A stretch of DNA of 64,000 bases, from NCBI GenBank assembly GCA_900465685.1, contig UEGR01000011.1, forward strand, positions 310,001 to 374,000. Direction: 5' to 3'. The notes under the pieces were generated by a model that was not told the origin of the DNA, ran no database searches, and saw nothing but the letters and a program-made list of their open reading frames with translations. The position numbers and the translations under genes are program-made. Origin of the DNA: Hyphomicrobiales bacterium (GTDB lineage Bacteria > Pseudomonadota > Alphaproteobacteria > Rhizobiales > Rhizobiaceae). Shown here piece after piece: positions 55,496 to 64,000 of the stretch (position 1 is its first letter; each line of letters opens with the position of its first letter).

Positions 55496-55588
55496 ATGCA
55501 GTGGCTCCATTGGATTGCGTTTGGAATGATTGCCGCCATGCCTGTTGTCGTGTTCGGCATTACCTATCTTGAAGTCGGTCGCAAATGA
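55496..55588 (+). CDS. Very small membrane protein, 30 aa
   Basis: MQWLHWIAFGMIAAMPV followed by VVFGITYLEVGRK: one transmembrane helix and a charged C-terminus. The RBS acggaggacc lies 7 bp before the ATG. The mini-ORF pair 55359/55496 shares the sequence aacggagg before the start codon and sits between the autotransporter remnant and the Ldh2 gene. Confidence 0.55.
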   Translation: MQWLHWIAFGMIAAMPVVVFGITYLEVGRK

Positions 55589-55762
55589 TCTTTGTTAAGC
55601 TGGCAAGGCAAAATCTGTCTTCGGGCAGGTGATGCCTTGCATGCATAATGTCGTTCTCTTTCATGAGACGCAGAACCACAATTTCGGATGACTTCTGTGT
55701 ATGCAGCCCTTATGCACAGGAGAACGATTTTTGCTGGTTTTGCTGCATGAAAGGACATCACG

Positions 55763-56794
55763 ATGAGCGACGCCATCCTGATTACGGTCGATGAACTGTT
55801 CGAACTCGTGAAGGACACCCTCCGCAACGCCAAATTCAGCGACGCCCATGCAAGCGCAATCGCGCGCACCATCGTGGCGGCAGAGCGCGATGGCTGCAAA
55901 TCGCATGGCATTTACCGTATCGAGGGCTGCCTGCGCACCGTCAAAAGCGGCAAGGTGGTCACCGACGCCGTGCCGGTACTGACCGTGGATGACAGTGCAG
56001 TCGTGCGCGTCGAGGCCCATGGCGGCTTTGCCAATCTCGCTTTCGAAACCGGCAAACCAGCGCTCATCGAACGGGCCCGCAAGCTCGGTTTGGCTGCTCT
56101 CGTCATCAATGATTGCACCCATTTCGCCGCCCTGTGGCCGGAAGTGGAAGCGCTGGCCGACGAAGGCCTCGCCGCCATGGCCATGTGCCCAAGCTATGCG
56201 ACCGTTGCGCCTGCGGGCGGCACCAAGCCTCTGCTCGGCACCAACCCTTTTGCCTTCGGCTGGCCGCGCCCGGGTGAAAACCCCTATGTGTTCGATTTTG
56301 CAACCAGCGTCGCAGCGCGCGGCGAACTGGAACTTTACCGCCGCGCTGGCAAGCAATTGCCGGAAGGCTGGGCTGTCGATGCCGACGGCAAACCGACCAC
56401 CGATCCGGAAGCCGCCCTTGCTGGCGCGATGCTGCCCTTCGGCCAGCACAAGGGTTCTGCCATCTCGACCATGATCGAACTGCTGGCTGGTTCCATGATC
56501 GGCGACTTCAGCAGCCCGGAGGCTCTCGCCTATCTCGGCACCACGACGATTGCGCCGCGCCATGGCGAGCTGGTCCTCGCTTTCGACCCGACGCGCATGG
56601 CTGGCGGACGCCTCAATCCAATCCAGCACGGCGAAATTCTGCTTGAAGCCATCGCCGGTCAGGGCGCCCGTCTTCCGTCGCAGCGCCGTTTCTCGGCTCG
56701 CCGTGAATCGCTCTCAAAGGGCATTTCACTCACCCAGTCGGAAATGGATCACCTCGAAATGCTGCGCCAGAAAGGCCTCGACGCTATCGCGTAA
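55763..56794 (+). CDS. Ldh2-family reductase (delta1-pyrroline/piperideine-2-carboxylate reductase type)
   Basis: A 343-residue NAD(P)H-dependent enzyme of the malate/L-lactate/ureidoglycolate dehydrogenase superfamily. It has catalytic GCKSHGIYRI near residue 45, NDCTHFAALWPEVEALADEGL, GGTKPLLGTNPFAFGWPR and FGQHKGSAISTMIELLAG. The THFAALW and LPFGQHKG variants are typical of the cyclic imino-acid reductases (DpkA, pyrroline-2-carboxylate reductase), and the convergent DapA-family gene supports imino-acid or hydroxyproline catabolism. Malate or lactate dehydrogenase activity is the alternative. Confidence 0.87.
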   Translation: MSDAILITVDELFELVKDTLRNAKFSDAHASAIARTIVAAERDGCKSHGIYRIEGCLRTVKSGKVVTDAVPVLTVDDSAVVRVEAHGGFANLAFETGKPALIERARKLGLAALVINDCTHFAALWPEVEALADEGLAAMAMCPSYATVAPAGGTKPLLGTNPFAFGWPRPGENPYVFDFATSVAARGELELYRRAGKQLPEGWAVDADGKPTTDPEAALAGAMLPFGQHKGSAISTMIELLAGSMIGDFSSPEALAYLGTTTIAPRHGELVLAFDPTRMAGGRLNPIQHGEILLEAIAGQGARLPSQRRFSARRESLSKGISLTQSEMDHLEMLRQKGLDAIA

Positions 56795-56813
56795 TTTCGA
56801 ATTTCACCCAAAT

Positions 56814-56844
56814 AAAAAACCCCGCCATTTGGCGGGGTTTTTTA
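56814..56844. terminator. Bidirectional terminator between Ldh2-type and DapA-type genes
   Basis: aaaaaaccccgcca and tggcggggtttttt pair perfectly around a 3-nt loop, with T runs on both strands, serving two convergent genes. Confidence 0.95.
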
Positions 56845-56862
56845 TTTGCGGATCTACGACAT

Positions 56863-57825
56863 TCAGGCTGCGTATTTCGCGACCACGCCGCCCTGCTTGA
56901 TCCAAGCTGCATACCAGGTCTGGAACAGCTTCAGCTGTGCTTCGCAATAACCGCGCTGGGCATCGGAAAGCTTGTCCGTTTCATTGAAATGCAGTTCGTA
57001 TTCCGGGTTTCCGGTGACGACCATCATATGCTTGTAGAACAGAACGAGGTCCGGGCCTTCATCGAAGGATGACAGCACGCCGAGGGCGGCTTCCAGTTCA
57101 AGCGCAGCGACGCGGGCTTCAACATCGCCGGCAGCGGCAGCTTTCGACAGCGAAACCAGATGCTGAACTTCCTTCGGCAGCACATTGCCGATGCCGGTGA
57201 TCGCACCCTTGGCGCCGCAATTGACGAAGCCGTGGAACACGCCGGTGTCGACGCCGACCATCAGGGTCACATCATCATCGGCGCTGGTGATGTTTTCAGC
57301 AGCATAGCGCATGGCTTCCGAACCGCCGAATTCCTTGAAACCGATCAGGTTCGGATGCTCGGCGCGCAGCGCAAAGAAAAGATCGGCGCGGGTTGCAAAG
57401 CCATAATAAGGGCTGTTGTAGATCACAGCCGGAAGATCGGGCGCAGCCGCCAGAATGGCCTTGAAATGCGCCTTCTGGGCGGAGATCGACGAGCCGCGCG
57501 ACAGAACACGCGGGATAACCATCAGGCCCTTTGCACCAACTTTCTGGGCATGGGCAGCATGAGCGGCAGCCGAGGCGGTGTTGACGGCGCCGGTGCCGAC
57601 GACCACAGGCACGCCAGCCTTCGCAAGCGCCTCAACGCCAGCCATGCGCTGTTCGTCGGTCAGAAGCGGCCAGTCACCCATCGAGCCGCAATAAACGACG
57701 GCAGACATGCCAGCGGCGATCAGTTCCTTGCCCTTGCGCACCAGCGCATCAAAATCCGGCGAGCGGTCTGGCTTGCATGGCGTCATGAGTGCGGGGATGC
57801 AGCCGGAAAAAATATCAGAAGTCAT
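56863..57825 (-). CDS. Dihydrodipicolinate synthase family protein (probable Pyr4H2C deaminase)
   Basis: A 320-residue class I aldolase-fold enzyme. The Schiff-base Lys lies in LIGFKEFGG and the catalytic Tyr in VIYNSPYYGFATRADLF. The N-terminal YCGSMGDWPLLTDEQR differs from the GTTGE of real DapA. These features match the 1-pyrroline-4-hydroxy-2-carboxylate deaminases of hydroxyproline catabolism (HypD), which form alpha-ketoglutarate semialdehyde. The reductase converging on it and the divergent GntR gene fit such a pathway. The start MTSDIF is preferred to the ATG 36 bp upstream. Confidence 0.85.
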   Translation of the reverse strand: MTSDIFSGCIPALMTPCKPDRSPDFDALVRKGKELIAAGMSAVVYCGSMGDWPLLTDEQRMAGVEALAKAGVPVVVGTGAVNTASAAAHAAHAQKVGAKGLMVIPRVLSRGSSISAQKAHFKAILAAAPDLPAVIYNSPYYGFATRADLFFALRAEHPNLIGFKEFGGSEAMRYAAENITSADDDVTLMVGVDTGVFHGFVNCGAKGAITGIGNVLPKEVQHLVSLSKAAAAGDVEARVAALELEAALGVLSSFDEGPDLVLFYKHMMVVTGNPEYELHFNETDKLSDAQRGYCEAQLKLFQTWYAAWIKQGGVVAKYAA

Positions 57826-58045
57826 GGTCCTGTCCTTGAATCTCTTCAACGCGTTTTTCAATCAACCAGAGTCTACAACCGGCTTCAGCAAGCCTTGTAT
57901 GAAAACAAATATACACAATGTATTTTTCTTGTCGACTAAAATTTCAATTGCAACTACGATCTAATCACCATCACAAAGGATAGCGCGCGCGAAAGCATGC
58001 CTCCCCGCTCTTCCCGCCCTGCCCCTTTCAATAAAAGGACACGCC

Positions 58046-58762
58046 ATGAGCAAAGCACCATCCAGCCAATCGGCGAACCAATCAGCCGACCGCAAGAAGG
58101 GCTCGGGCGTCAAGATGGTCTATGATGTGCTGCGCGATGAAATCATCGATCTTTCGCTCGCGCCTGGCAGCCCCATTGACGAGAACCAGCTGGCGGAACG
58201 CTTTGCCATGTCCCGCACGCCGATCCGCGAAGCGCTGGTCAGGCTGGCCAGCGATGGTTTTGTGACAACCTTGCCCAACCGCTCGACGGTGGTATCCAAT
58301 ATCGACTTTTTAAGCCTGCCCGCCTTTTTTGACGCGATCACGCTGATGTATCGCGTCACGACGCGGCTTGCTGCGCGTCACCGCACCAAAGCCGACCTCA
58401 AGATCATTCGCGCCCATCAGGAAGATTTTGCCAAGGCCGTGCGTGCCCAGAATGCGCTGGACATGATCTCGACCAACCGCGATTTTCACGCGGCGATTGC
58501 CGAAGCCGGGCGCAACCCGTTCTATACGAGTTTTTTCGCGCGCCTTCTCGATGAAGGTCGCCGCCTGCTGCGCCTTTATTATTCGTCCTTCTCGGACCAA
58601 CTGCCGGAACAATATGTGACGGAACACGAAGACATGATCCGCGCCATTGAGGAGCAGGATGTCGAAACCGCTGACCTGCTGGGCAAGGCCCATGGCGACC
58701 AGATCGTGCAGCAGATACGCAAGCTGATCGCCGAGGACCGGCGTGACGTCATGGATCTCTGA
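58046..58762 (+). CDS. GntR family regulator (FCD domain)
   Basis: A 238-residue FadR-type regulator with an N-terminal HTH (VYDVLRDEIIDLSLAPGSPIDENQLAERFAMSRTPIREALVRLASDGFV) and an FCD domain with NRDFHAAIAEAGRN and EHEDMIRAIEEQD. It has an aaaaggacac RBS. It is divergent from the DapA-family gene with about 220 bp between them, so it probably regulates that gene and perhaps the reductase. The stop codon directly abuts the DUF922 stop on the other strand. Confidence 0.92.
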   Translation: MSKAPSSQSANQSADRKKGSGVKMVYDVLRDEIIDLSLAPGSPIDENQLAERFAMSRTPIREALVRLASDGFVTTLPNRSTVVSNIDFLSLPAFFDAITLMYRVTTRLAARHRTKADLKIIRAHQEDFAKAVRAQNALDMISTNRDFHAAIAEAGRNPFYTSFFARLLDEGRRLLRLYYSSFSDQLPEQYVTEHEDMIRAIEEQDVETADLLGKAHGDQIVQQIRKLIAEDRRDVMDL

Positions 58763-59356
58763 TTAGCCGCCATTCACCAGCGCGAGCACAAGCTGCTGTA
58801 CATTGCCGCCATTGCCCATCTCGACACGGTCAAAATCACGGCCATGCGCGCGCTGCACGGCAACCAAATCGGTGATTTCCTTGATCAGCACCTTGCGGAT
58901 TTTCTGACATTTCGGGTCGTTGGGCACGGAAAGTCCGACCGTTCTGCGCACGATTTCGCGCGTCATGTCCTTGGCGCTGTCGCCATGCACCAGCTCATGC
59001 TTGCGGATGCCTTCGATGAAGACGTCCCAGTTTTCGCGCACCGGCGACGGAAGCTTTTCCGACGGTTTCGGCAGCGTGTAGGTGATTTTCAGCTTCGGCT
59101 TTGCAGAGAGGATCGTGCAGGCATTGTTACTGTGATCGAATTTGCGATCCCAGGTCAGCACATAGGTCGTATGGGCGATCACCCGTCCAATGCCGATCTT
59201 CGGTCCACGCTGACCGATGGATCGATAGAGATCAATGCCGGTCTGCCCAGTAATGGCGTAGGGCTTGACCTCTTCAATGGCTTTCCAGTCGTCCTCTGCA
59301 TGGGCCGGAAAGGCCGCGAGCAGCGCAAGAATTGCCAGTCCAACGATTTTCTTCAC
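58763..59356 (-). CDS. Secreted DUF922 protein, putative zinc protease
   Basis: A 197-residue exported protein starting with GTG at 59356 (ggag 6 bp upstream) with a signal peptide (VKKIVGLAILALLAAFPAHA). The DUF922 region contains IRKHELVHGDSAKDM, an HExxH zinc-metalloprotease-like motif, and a pair of Cys residues (NNACTI and PKCQKI) that could form a disulfide. DUF922 proteins are predicted secreted Zn-dependent proteases. The ATG further upstream (59419) would hide the signal peptide. Confidence 0.85.
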   Translation of the reverse strand: MKKIVGLAILALLAAFPAHAEDDWKAIEEVKPYAITGQTGIDLYRSIGQRGPKIGIGRVIAHTTYVLTWDRKFDHSNNACTILSAKPKLKITYTLPKPSEKLPSPVRENWDVFIEGIRKHELVHGDSAKDMTREIVRRTVGLSVPNDPKCQKIRKVLIKEITDLVAVQRAHGRDFDRVEMGNGGNVQQLVLALVNGG

Positions 59357-59585
59357 GACCACTCCGTCACTAAAACACAGGCTGCAACTTACAGGACCCA
59401 ATGGCTTTCCAGAAGCCATGCATTTCGTTTCAGGAACCTATTGTCCACAGTGACGCAAATCGAAGGAGATTGACTCCCGCCAGCCGTCATCGTTTGATCG
59501 CACCATGCATGGGGGTTCTGCGGGGTGGCATTTTGCCAGAGCAAGGAAAAACCATCTCATTGAACATAGAAACTGGAGTTGCGTT

Positions 59586-60689
59586 GTGCTCAAATCCACC
59601 AGACGGGGAATAATTCATCTTGCCTTTGCTCTTGCCGCCACGACGGCAATGGGCACTTTCGCCACGGCGGCGGAAGCCAAGGACAAGATCCTGCTCATCA
59701 TCAATGGCGCGCTCGGCGACAAATCGTTCTTTGATTCCGCCGCCAAGGGCATGAAGATGATCAAGGACAAATATGGCGACGATGTCGAGACCAAGATTCT
59801 CGAAATCGGCGACGATCCGACCAAGTGGGAGCCTGTCTTCCTCGACGCTTCCGAACAGGATTGGGATCTGATCATCGGCGGCACCTACCAGATGTCGGAA
59901 ACCGTTGGCTCGGTTGCAAAGCAGTATCCAGACAAGAAATACGTTCTCTACGATGCCAGCGTTCCTTATGAGGAAGGCGGCTACGACAACGTCTATTCGA
60001 TCCAGTACAAGCAGAATGAAGGCTCCTATCTCGGCGGCATGCTGGCAGCCTCGCTGCTGAAAGACGGCAAGCTCGGCGATACGGGCAAGAATCTGGGCTT
60101 CCTCGGCGGCATGGACATCCCCGTCATCAACGACTTCCTCGCCGGTTATATCGCCGGTGCGCAGTCGGTCACGCCGGATGTGAAGATCGCCATTTCCTAT
60201 GCCGGTTCCTTCATGGATGCCGCCAAGGGCAAGGAACTCGGCCTCGCACAATATCGCTCCAATGTGGCGCTCGGCTTTGTGGTCGCGTCGCAGACCGGCC
60301 TCGGCCAGCTTTCGGCTGCCAAGGAAACCGGCAAATATGTTCTCGGCGTCGATTCCGATCAGGAAGCGATCTTCAAGGACAGCGACCCGGCCATCGCCAA
60401 GCAGGTTGTCAGCTCCGTTCTCAAGAATGTCGATGTCAGTCTGTTGCAGGCCTATGACCGCTTCAAGGCAGGCGACCTGCCTTTCGGCAAGGCGGAAGCG
60501 CTTGGCCTGAAGGAAGGCGCGGTCGGCATCGTGACGGACGGCAACATGGCCACCATGGCCAGCCAGGAAACCAAGGACGCCATCAAGAAGGCTTCCGACG
60601 AGATTTCCGAAGGCAAGATCACGGTTCCGACCGGTTTTGGCCTCAGCACCGAAGATCTCAATGCGATGCGCAACAAGGTTCGTCCCTGA
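59586..60689 (+). CDS. BMP-family ABC substrate-binding protein (nucleoside type)
   Basis: A 367-residue periplasmic basic-membrane-protein (Med/BmpA) receptor, normally binding purine nucleosides. The GTG start at 59586 follows tggag; the signal peptide ends near AAEA. Landmarks are LIINGALGDKSFFDSAAKGM, DLIIGGTYQMSETV, YVLYDASVPYEEGGYDNVYSIQYKQNEGSYLGGMLA, GFLGGMDIPVINDFLAGYIAGA and VLGVDSDQEAIFKDSDP. The D-G-D-x-F-N pattern of nucleoside binders is varied. It starts an operon with ATPase and two permeases. Confidence 0.92.
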   Translation: MLKSTRRGIIHLAFALAATTAMGTFATAAEAKDKILLIINGALGDKSFFDSAAKGMKMIKDKYGDDVETKILEIGDDPTKWEPVFLDASEQDWDLIIGGTYQMSETVGSVAKQYPDKKYVLYDASVPYEEGGYDNVYSIQYKQNEGSYLGGMLAASLLKDGKLGDTGKNLGFLGGMDIPVINDFLAGYIAGAQSVTPDVKIAISYAGSFMDAAKGKELGLAQYRSNVALGFVVASQTGLGQLSAAKETGKYVLGVDSDQEAIFKDSDPAIAKQVVSSVLKNVDVSLLQAYDRFKAGDLPFGKAEALGLKEGAVGIVTDGNMATMASQETKDAIKKASDEISEGKITVPTGFGLSTEDLNAMRNKVRP

Positions 60690-60691
60690 TC

Positions 60692-62242
60692 GTGTCAAAT
60701 CCAGCTGAAAAACATGAAGGCGGCGATGCAATCGTCGCCTTCCACGATGTGAGCAAGGTCTATCCGAACGGCACCGTCGCGCTGCGCGACGTGTCGTTTT
60801 CGATCCGCGCCGGATCGATCCACGCCATTTGCGGTGAAAACGGCGCTGGCAAATCGACGCTCATGAAAATCCTGTTCGGCATCGAGAATGCTACGGCGGG
60901 AGAAATCGTCATCGATGGCCAGCATATTGCGTCCTGGTCGCCGGAAGATGCCGCCACCAAGGGCATTGGGATGGTGCACCAGCATTTCTCGCTGGTGCCG
61001 ACACTGACCGTGACGGAAAACATCATTCTCGGTCATGAGCCGGTGAAGGCCGGACTGATCGACCGTGTTGCCGCGCGCAAAATGGTCGATGACCTGATGC
61101 AGCAATATGATCTGCATGCCGACCCGGATGCGATCACGGGCGCGCTGTCCGTGGCTGCACAGCAGAAGGTCGAAATTTTGAAGGCGCTGGCGCGCCGCAC
61201 CCGTTTGCTGATCCTCGACGAGCCGACCGCCGTTCTCTCTCCGCCGGAGATTGAGGAACTGATGCGACGGCTGAAAAGCCTGCGCGACGACGGCATCACC
61301 ATTCTTTTCATTTCCCACAAGCTGAACGAAGTGCGCGAGCTGGCGGAAAGCGTCACCGTGCTGCGCGCCGGTGCCGTTACCGGCACGGAAAAGCTTGCCG
61401 ACGTGCCGGACGACGCCATCATGCAGATGGTCATGGGCCATGCGGTCGACATTCCAAAACGCGCCCACAAGACCGGCCCGACCAGAACGGTCCTCGCCAT
61501 GAATGGCGTGACGACCAAAGCGCCCAATCCTGCCGACCGCATCAACGATATCAGCATCACCATTGGCGCAGGCGAAATCGTCGGCGTTGCGGGTGTGGAC
61601 GGCAGCGGCCAGCGCGGTCTTGTGTCCGTCCTGTCTGGTCTGGCAGAAGCTGCGACCGGCACCATCAGCCTCAACGACGCGAATATGCTGCGCGCCGACA
61701 CGGCGAGCTGGCGCAATAAGGGCCTCGCCTATCTTCCCGCCGACCGCTTTTCGCAAGGCGGCGCGCCCGGCCTGTCTCTGGCGGAAAATGCAATCGCCGG
61801 AACCGATCGCAATCCCGATACAGATAGGGGGCCTTTCCTGCGCTGGAACGCGATCAAGACGCGCGTGCAGGATATGATCAAGCGCTATTCGGTGCGGGCA
61901 GGCGCGATTACGGAGCGGCTCGATTCGCTTTCCGGCGGCAATGCGCAAAAGCTGATTGCCGCACGTGAACTGGCGACCAATCCGAAATTTCTCATCGTCG
62001 ATCAGCCGACACGCGGCATCGACGTTTCGGCGGCGGCTTTCCTGCATCGCCGCATTGACGAAGTGGCGCAAGGCGGCTGCGCGGTACTGCTGGTCAGCGC
62101 CGATCTCGACGAATTGCTGCGCCTCAGCGACCGGGTTGTCGTGCTCTTCAACGGGCGCATTGTCGCTCATCTGGAAAATGGGCCCGACATCACGCCTGCG
62201 ACGCTCGGCCCCTACATGCTCGGAACCAAGGTGGCTGCCTGA
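60692..62242 (+). CDS. Nucleoside-type ABC transporter ATPase, two domains
   Basis: A 516-residue protein with two ABC cassettes, as in the YufO/NupA type. The first has Walker A GENGAGKSTLM, a degenerate signature (LSVAAQQKVEI) and Walker B LLILDEPTAVLSPPE. The second has a degenerate Walker A (GVDGSGQRGLV) but a proper signature SLSGGNAQKLI and DQPTRGID. This asymmetry is normal for the family. It starts with GTG 2 bp after the binding-protein gene and shares one base with the permease start. Confidence 0.94.
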   Translation: MSNPAEKHEGGDAIVAFHDVSKVYPNGTVALRDVSFSIRAGSIHAICGENGAGKSTLMKILFGIENATAGEIVIDGQHIASWSPEDAATKGIGMVHQHFSLVPTLTVTENIILGHEPVKAGLIDRVAARKMVDDLMQQYDLHADPDAITGALSVAAQQKVEILKALARRTRLLILDEPTAVLSPPEIEELMRRLKSLRDDGITILFISHKLNEVRELAESVTVLRAGAVTGTEKLADVPDDAIMQMVMGHAVDIPKRAHKTGPTRTVLAMNGVTTKAPNPADRINDISITIGAGEIVGVAGVDGSGQRGLVSVLSGLAEAATGTISLNDANMLRADTASWRNKGLAYLPADRFSQGGAPGLSLAENAIAGTDRNPDTDRGPFLRWNAIKTRVQDMIKRYSVRAGAITERLDSLSGGNAQKLIAARELATNPKFLIVDQPTRGIDVSAAAFLHRRIDEVAQGGCAVLLVSADLDELLRLSDRVVVLFNGRIVAHLENGPDITPATLGPYMLGTKVAA

Positions 62243-63336
62243 TGCATAAAATTCTGGCTTCCCTCGTTCCCTTCTTCCTGACCGTGCTGGTTATCGCCGT
62301 CATCATGGCCGTGCTGCTGGTGCCACTGGCGCTGATGCAGGACGACCCGGCTGCGATCCTGAAGACGTTCTTCCTCGGTCCCTTCGGCAGTATCCGCCAC
62401 ATGGGCAATATGGTGGAAGCAGCCACGCCGATCATGCTGACCGGCCTTGCCATCACCATCATGTTCCGCTCCGGCCTGTTCAATCTCGGTGCAGAAGGCG
62501 GTTTCTTTCTGGGCGCGCTCGGTGCGGTGACCGGCGCTGTGCTAATCCCGTCGCTCGGCTGGTTCTCGCTGCCAGTCGCCATTCTGTGCGGCGCGGTTGC
62601 GGGCAGCTTTGCCTGCACCATTCCGGCGGCACTGCGCCTGCGCTTTGGCGCATCGGAAATGGTGACGTCGCTGGTGCTGAACTACGCCTTCCTGTTTCTC
62701 GGCCTGTTCGTGCTCAATTACGTCATCCGCGATCCGGCAGCGGGCGGCATGATGTCATTGAAAATTCCGCCCGAGGCAAAGCTTGACCGGCTGCTGGCAG
62801 GCACACGCCTCAATAGCGGCTCGATCATCGCCATTCTCGCCTGTATCGCAGGCGGTATATGGCTTTACTGGACGCGTTCCGGCCTCAACATCCGCATTGC
62901 AGGCTCCAGCCCCGGCTTCGCCAATCATCTCGGCCTGCCGCTCAAGGGCATCATCATGCGGGCGCAGATCGTCGGCGGTCTGGTGGCGGGCATGGCAGGT
63001 GCGCTGGAAGTGCTCGGCCTTCATGCGCGCTTTTCTTGGCTCGATCTGCCGGGTTATGGCTGGACCGGTCTCGTCGTCGCTATTCTGGCGCGCGAAAATC
63101 CGTTCCTTCTGGTCCCGGCGGCCTTGTTCCTCGGTTTCGTTCAGGTCGGCGGCGATCTTCTCGCCCGCAACATGAATATCCCGACCGAAGTGGTGGGGCT
63201 GGTAACGGCGGCCATCATGGTGGGTTCGACTGCAAGCGTCATCCATAATCACCCGACCGTGCTGCGCGTGATCCGCAATTTGCGTAACCGCAAAGACGAA
63301 CAGGCCCAGGAACGACAGATTGGAGAACACGCATGA
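62242..63336 (+). CDS. Nucleoside-type ABC transporter permease 1
   Basis: A 364-residue inner-membrane permease of the BPD_transp_2 family with about nine to ten hydrophobic segments. Typical blocks are GNMVEAATPIMLTGLAITIMFRSGLFNLGAEGGFFLGAL and the loop NHLGLPLKGIIMRAQIVGGLVAGMAGALE. It corresponds to YufP/NupB. The ATG overlaps the ATPase stop by one base and its own stop overlaps the next permease start by 4 bp. Confidence 0.93.
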   Translation: MHKILASLVPFFLTVLVIAVIMAVLLVPLALMQDDPAAILKTFFLGPFGSIRHMGNMVEAATPIMLTGLAITIMFRSGLFNLGAEGGFFLGALGAVTGAVLIPSLGWFSLPVAILCGAVAGSFACTIPAALRLRFGASEMVTSLVLNYAFLFLGLFVLNYVIRDPAAGGMMSLKIPPEAKLDRLLAGTRLNSGSIIAILACIAGGIWLYWTRSGLNIRIAGSSPGFANHLGLPLKGIIMRAQIVGGLVAGMAGALEVLGLHARFSWLDLPGYGWTGLVVAILARENPFLLVPAALFLGFVQVGGDLLARNMNIPTEVVGLVTAAIMVGSTASVIHNHPTVLRVIRNLRNRKDEQAQERQIGEHA

Positions 63337-64000
63337 GCACCGTTCTCGCCCAAATTCTCGATCCGTCCTTCATTGGCACGATCCTGCGCGTTTCGACGCC
63401 GCTTCTGCTGGCGGCGCTCGGCGTGATGATTTCCGACCGCGCCGGCGTTTTGAATATCGGCATGGAAGGCATGATGCTTGTGGCGGCGCTCATCGCCGTT
63501 CTGGCCAGTGCGGCAACAGGAAGTCCGGCTATCGGCCTTTTGGCCGCGCTGATTGCAGGCGCGCTTCTCGGCTGGATCATGTCTGTTTCGGTCAATCGTC
63601 TTGGCACCGACCTCATCATGACCGGCATTGCGCTCAACATCGCGGCGGCAGCGGCAACAACACTCGGCCTTTATCTTGCCACTGGCGACAAAGGCATGTC
63701 GGGCGCGCTGAAAAGCGGCGCGCTGCCTAGCCTGCCAGTGCCTTTCATCGGCAATATCCATGTGCTGACCTTCGCAGCCCTTCTGGCCGTCCCGGCGGTC
63801 AGCCTGCTGATGATGCGCACCCGCTTCGGCCTGCATCTGCGCGCCACCGGTGTTGATCCCAAGTCGGCACGGGCGGCGGGGATTCATGTCGGGCGTGTGC
63901 AGATGCAGGCGCTGGTGCTTTCCGGCATTTTCGGCGGGGCGGCGGGTGCCTATCTCTCGCTTGGCTATGTCACCTGGTTTGCCCAGAACATGACCGCCGG
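63333..64000 (+). CDS. Nucleoside-type ABC transporter permease 2 (cut by window end)
   Basis: The frame is open from the ATG at 63333 to the end of the window (222 residues so far). It is a BPD_transp_2 permease (YufQ/NupC type): STPLLLAALGVMISDRAGVLNIGMEGMMLVAAL is characteristic, as is LRATGVDPKSARAAGIHVGRVQ. It overlaps the first permease by 4 bp. The 3' end and any following gene lie outside. Confidence 0.92.
   Translation, partial: MSTVLAQILDPSFIGTILRVSTPLLLAALGVMISDRAGVLNIGMEGMMLVAALIAVLASAATGSPAIGLLAALIAGALLGWIMSVSVNRLGTDLIMTGIALNIAAAAATTLGLYLATGDKGMSGALKSGALPSLPVPFIGNIHVLTFAALLAVPAVSLLMMRTRFGLHLRATGVDPKSARAAGIHVGRVQMQALVLSGIFGGAAGAYLSLGYVTWFAQNMTA

Noticed and set aside
60695..62170. 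491-residue open frame on the minus strand opposite the ABC ATPase
   Set aside because: Antisense shadow with atypical composition; the ATPase with its Walker and signature motifs occupies the region.
1..64000. CRISPR arrays, rRNA genes, toxin-antitoxin operons, restriction systems and phage genes
   Set aside because: None recognised on either strand when reading through the window.

Overview
The gene content and order point to an alphaproteobacterium of the Brucella/Ochrobactrum group. Indicators are the short-form hisG with hisZ and hisS, a GluP-type sugar permease, plant-type gshA, DUF1127 and DUF465 small proteins, several YkuD L,D-transpeptidases, CUT2-type sugar ABC systems with single-domain ATPases, and a dispersed intergenic palindrome of about 100 bp that resembles what I recall of Brucella Bru-RS repeats. 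This placement is inference from reading; no database search was run. I see no integrase, transposase, phage gene, CRISPR array or rRNA operon.

Layout. 0-8.8 kb is housekeeping: fumC, a DoxX protein, gluP, the tightly overlapped hisS-hisZ-hisG operon, a LysE exporter and tag. 9.1-12.1 kb carries a periplasmic L,D-transpeptidase, an aldo/keto reductase, a DUF2000 protein and an Lrp regulator. 12.1-17.4 kb is the glycolate oxidase operon glcD-glcE-glcF with a divergent LysR gene and a perfect inverted repeat between them. 17.5-24.5 kb holds a FadR-type regulator coupled to a PPP-type phosphoesterase, a 45-residue membrane protein, a class I amidotransferase, and a MarR-FUSC-DUF1656-HlyD efflux operon. 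24.7-33 kb has rsmE, gshA, a TAT-lipoprotein L,D-transpeptidase, xseA, a LysR regulator, DUF1127, tRNA-Gln(CUG) and several very small genes.

33.4-36.7 kb is a signalling unit: a secreted, cysteine-free sulfite-oxidase-fold protein 9 bp upstream of a membrane GGDEF-EAL protein with both active sites intact, followed by an FkbM methyltransferase. 36.9-44.2 kb is a LacI-controlled sugar or polyol locus (substrate-binding protein, ATPase, permease, SDR dehydrogenase, FGGY pentulose kinase) with a 20-bp perfect palindrome as likely operator. 44.5-47.1 kb has ssuD overlapping a COG4529-type flavoprotein.

47.1-55.6 kb is the most accessory-looking part. An AraC regulator faces an AT-rich gap, then come a TAT-exported GH1 glycosidase, a Sec-exported GH2 exo-glucosaminidase-like enzyme and a SphA/MetA-type outer-membrane protein. 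The SphA stop codon is followed in the same frame by the tail of an autotransporter (passenger end plus complete beta-barrel), so an autotransporter gene appears to have lost its passenger at the edge of this locus. Two very small membrane-protein ORFs follow.

55.7-59.4 kb looks like hydroxyproline or imino-acid catabolism (Ldh2-family reductase, DapA-family deaminase, GntR regulator) plus a secreted DUF922 protein. 59.6-64 kb is a BMP-type nucleoside ABC importer whose last permease runs off the window.
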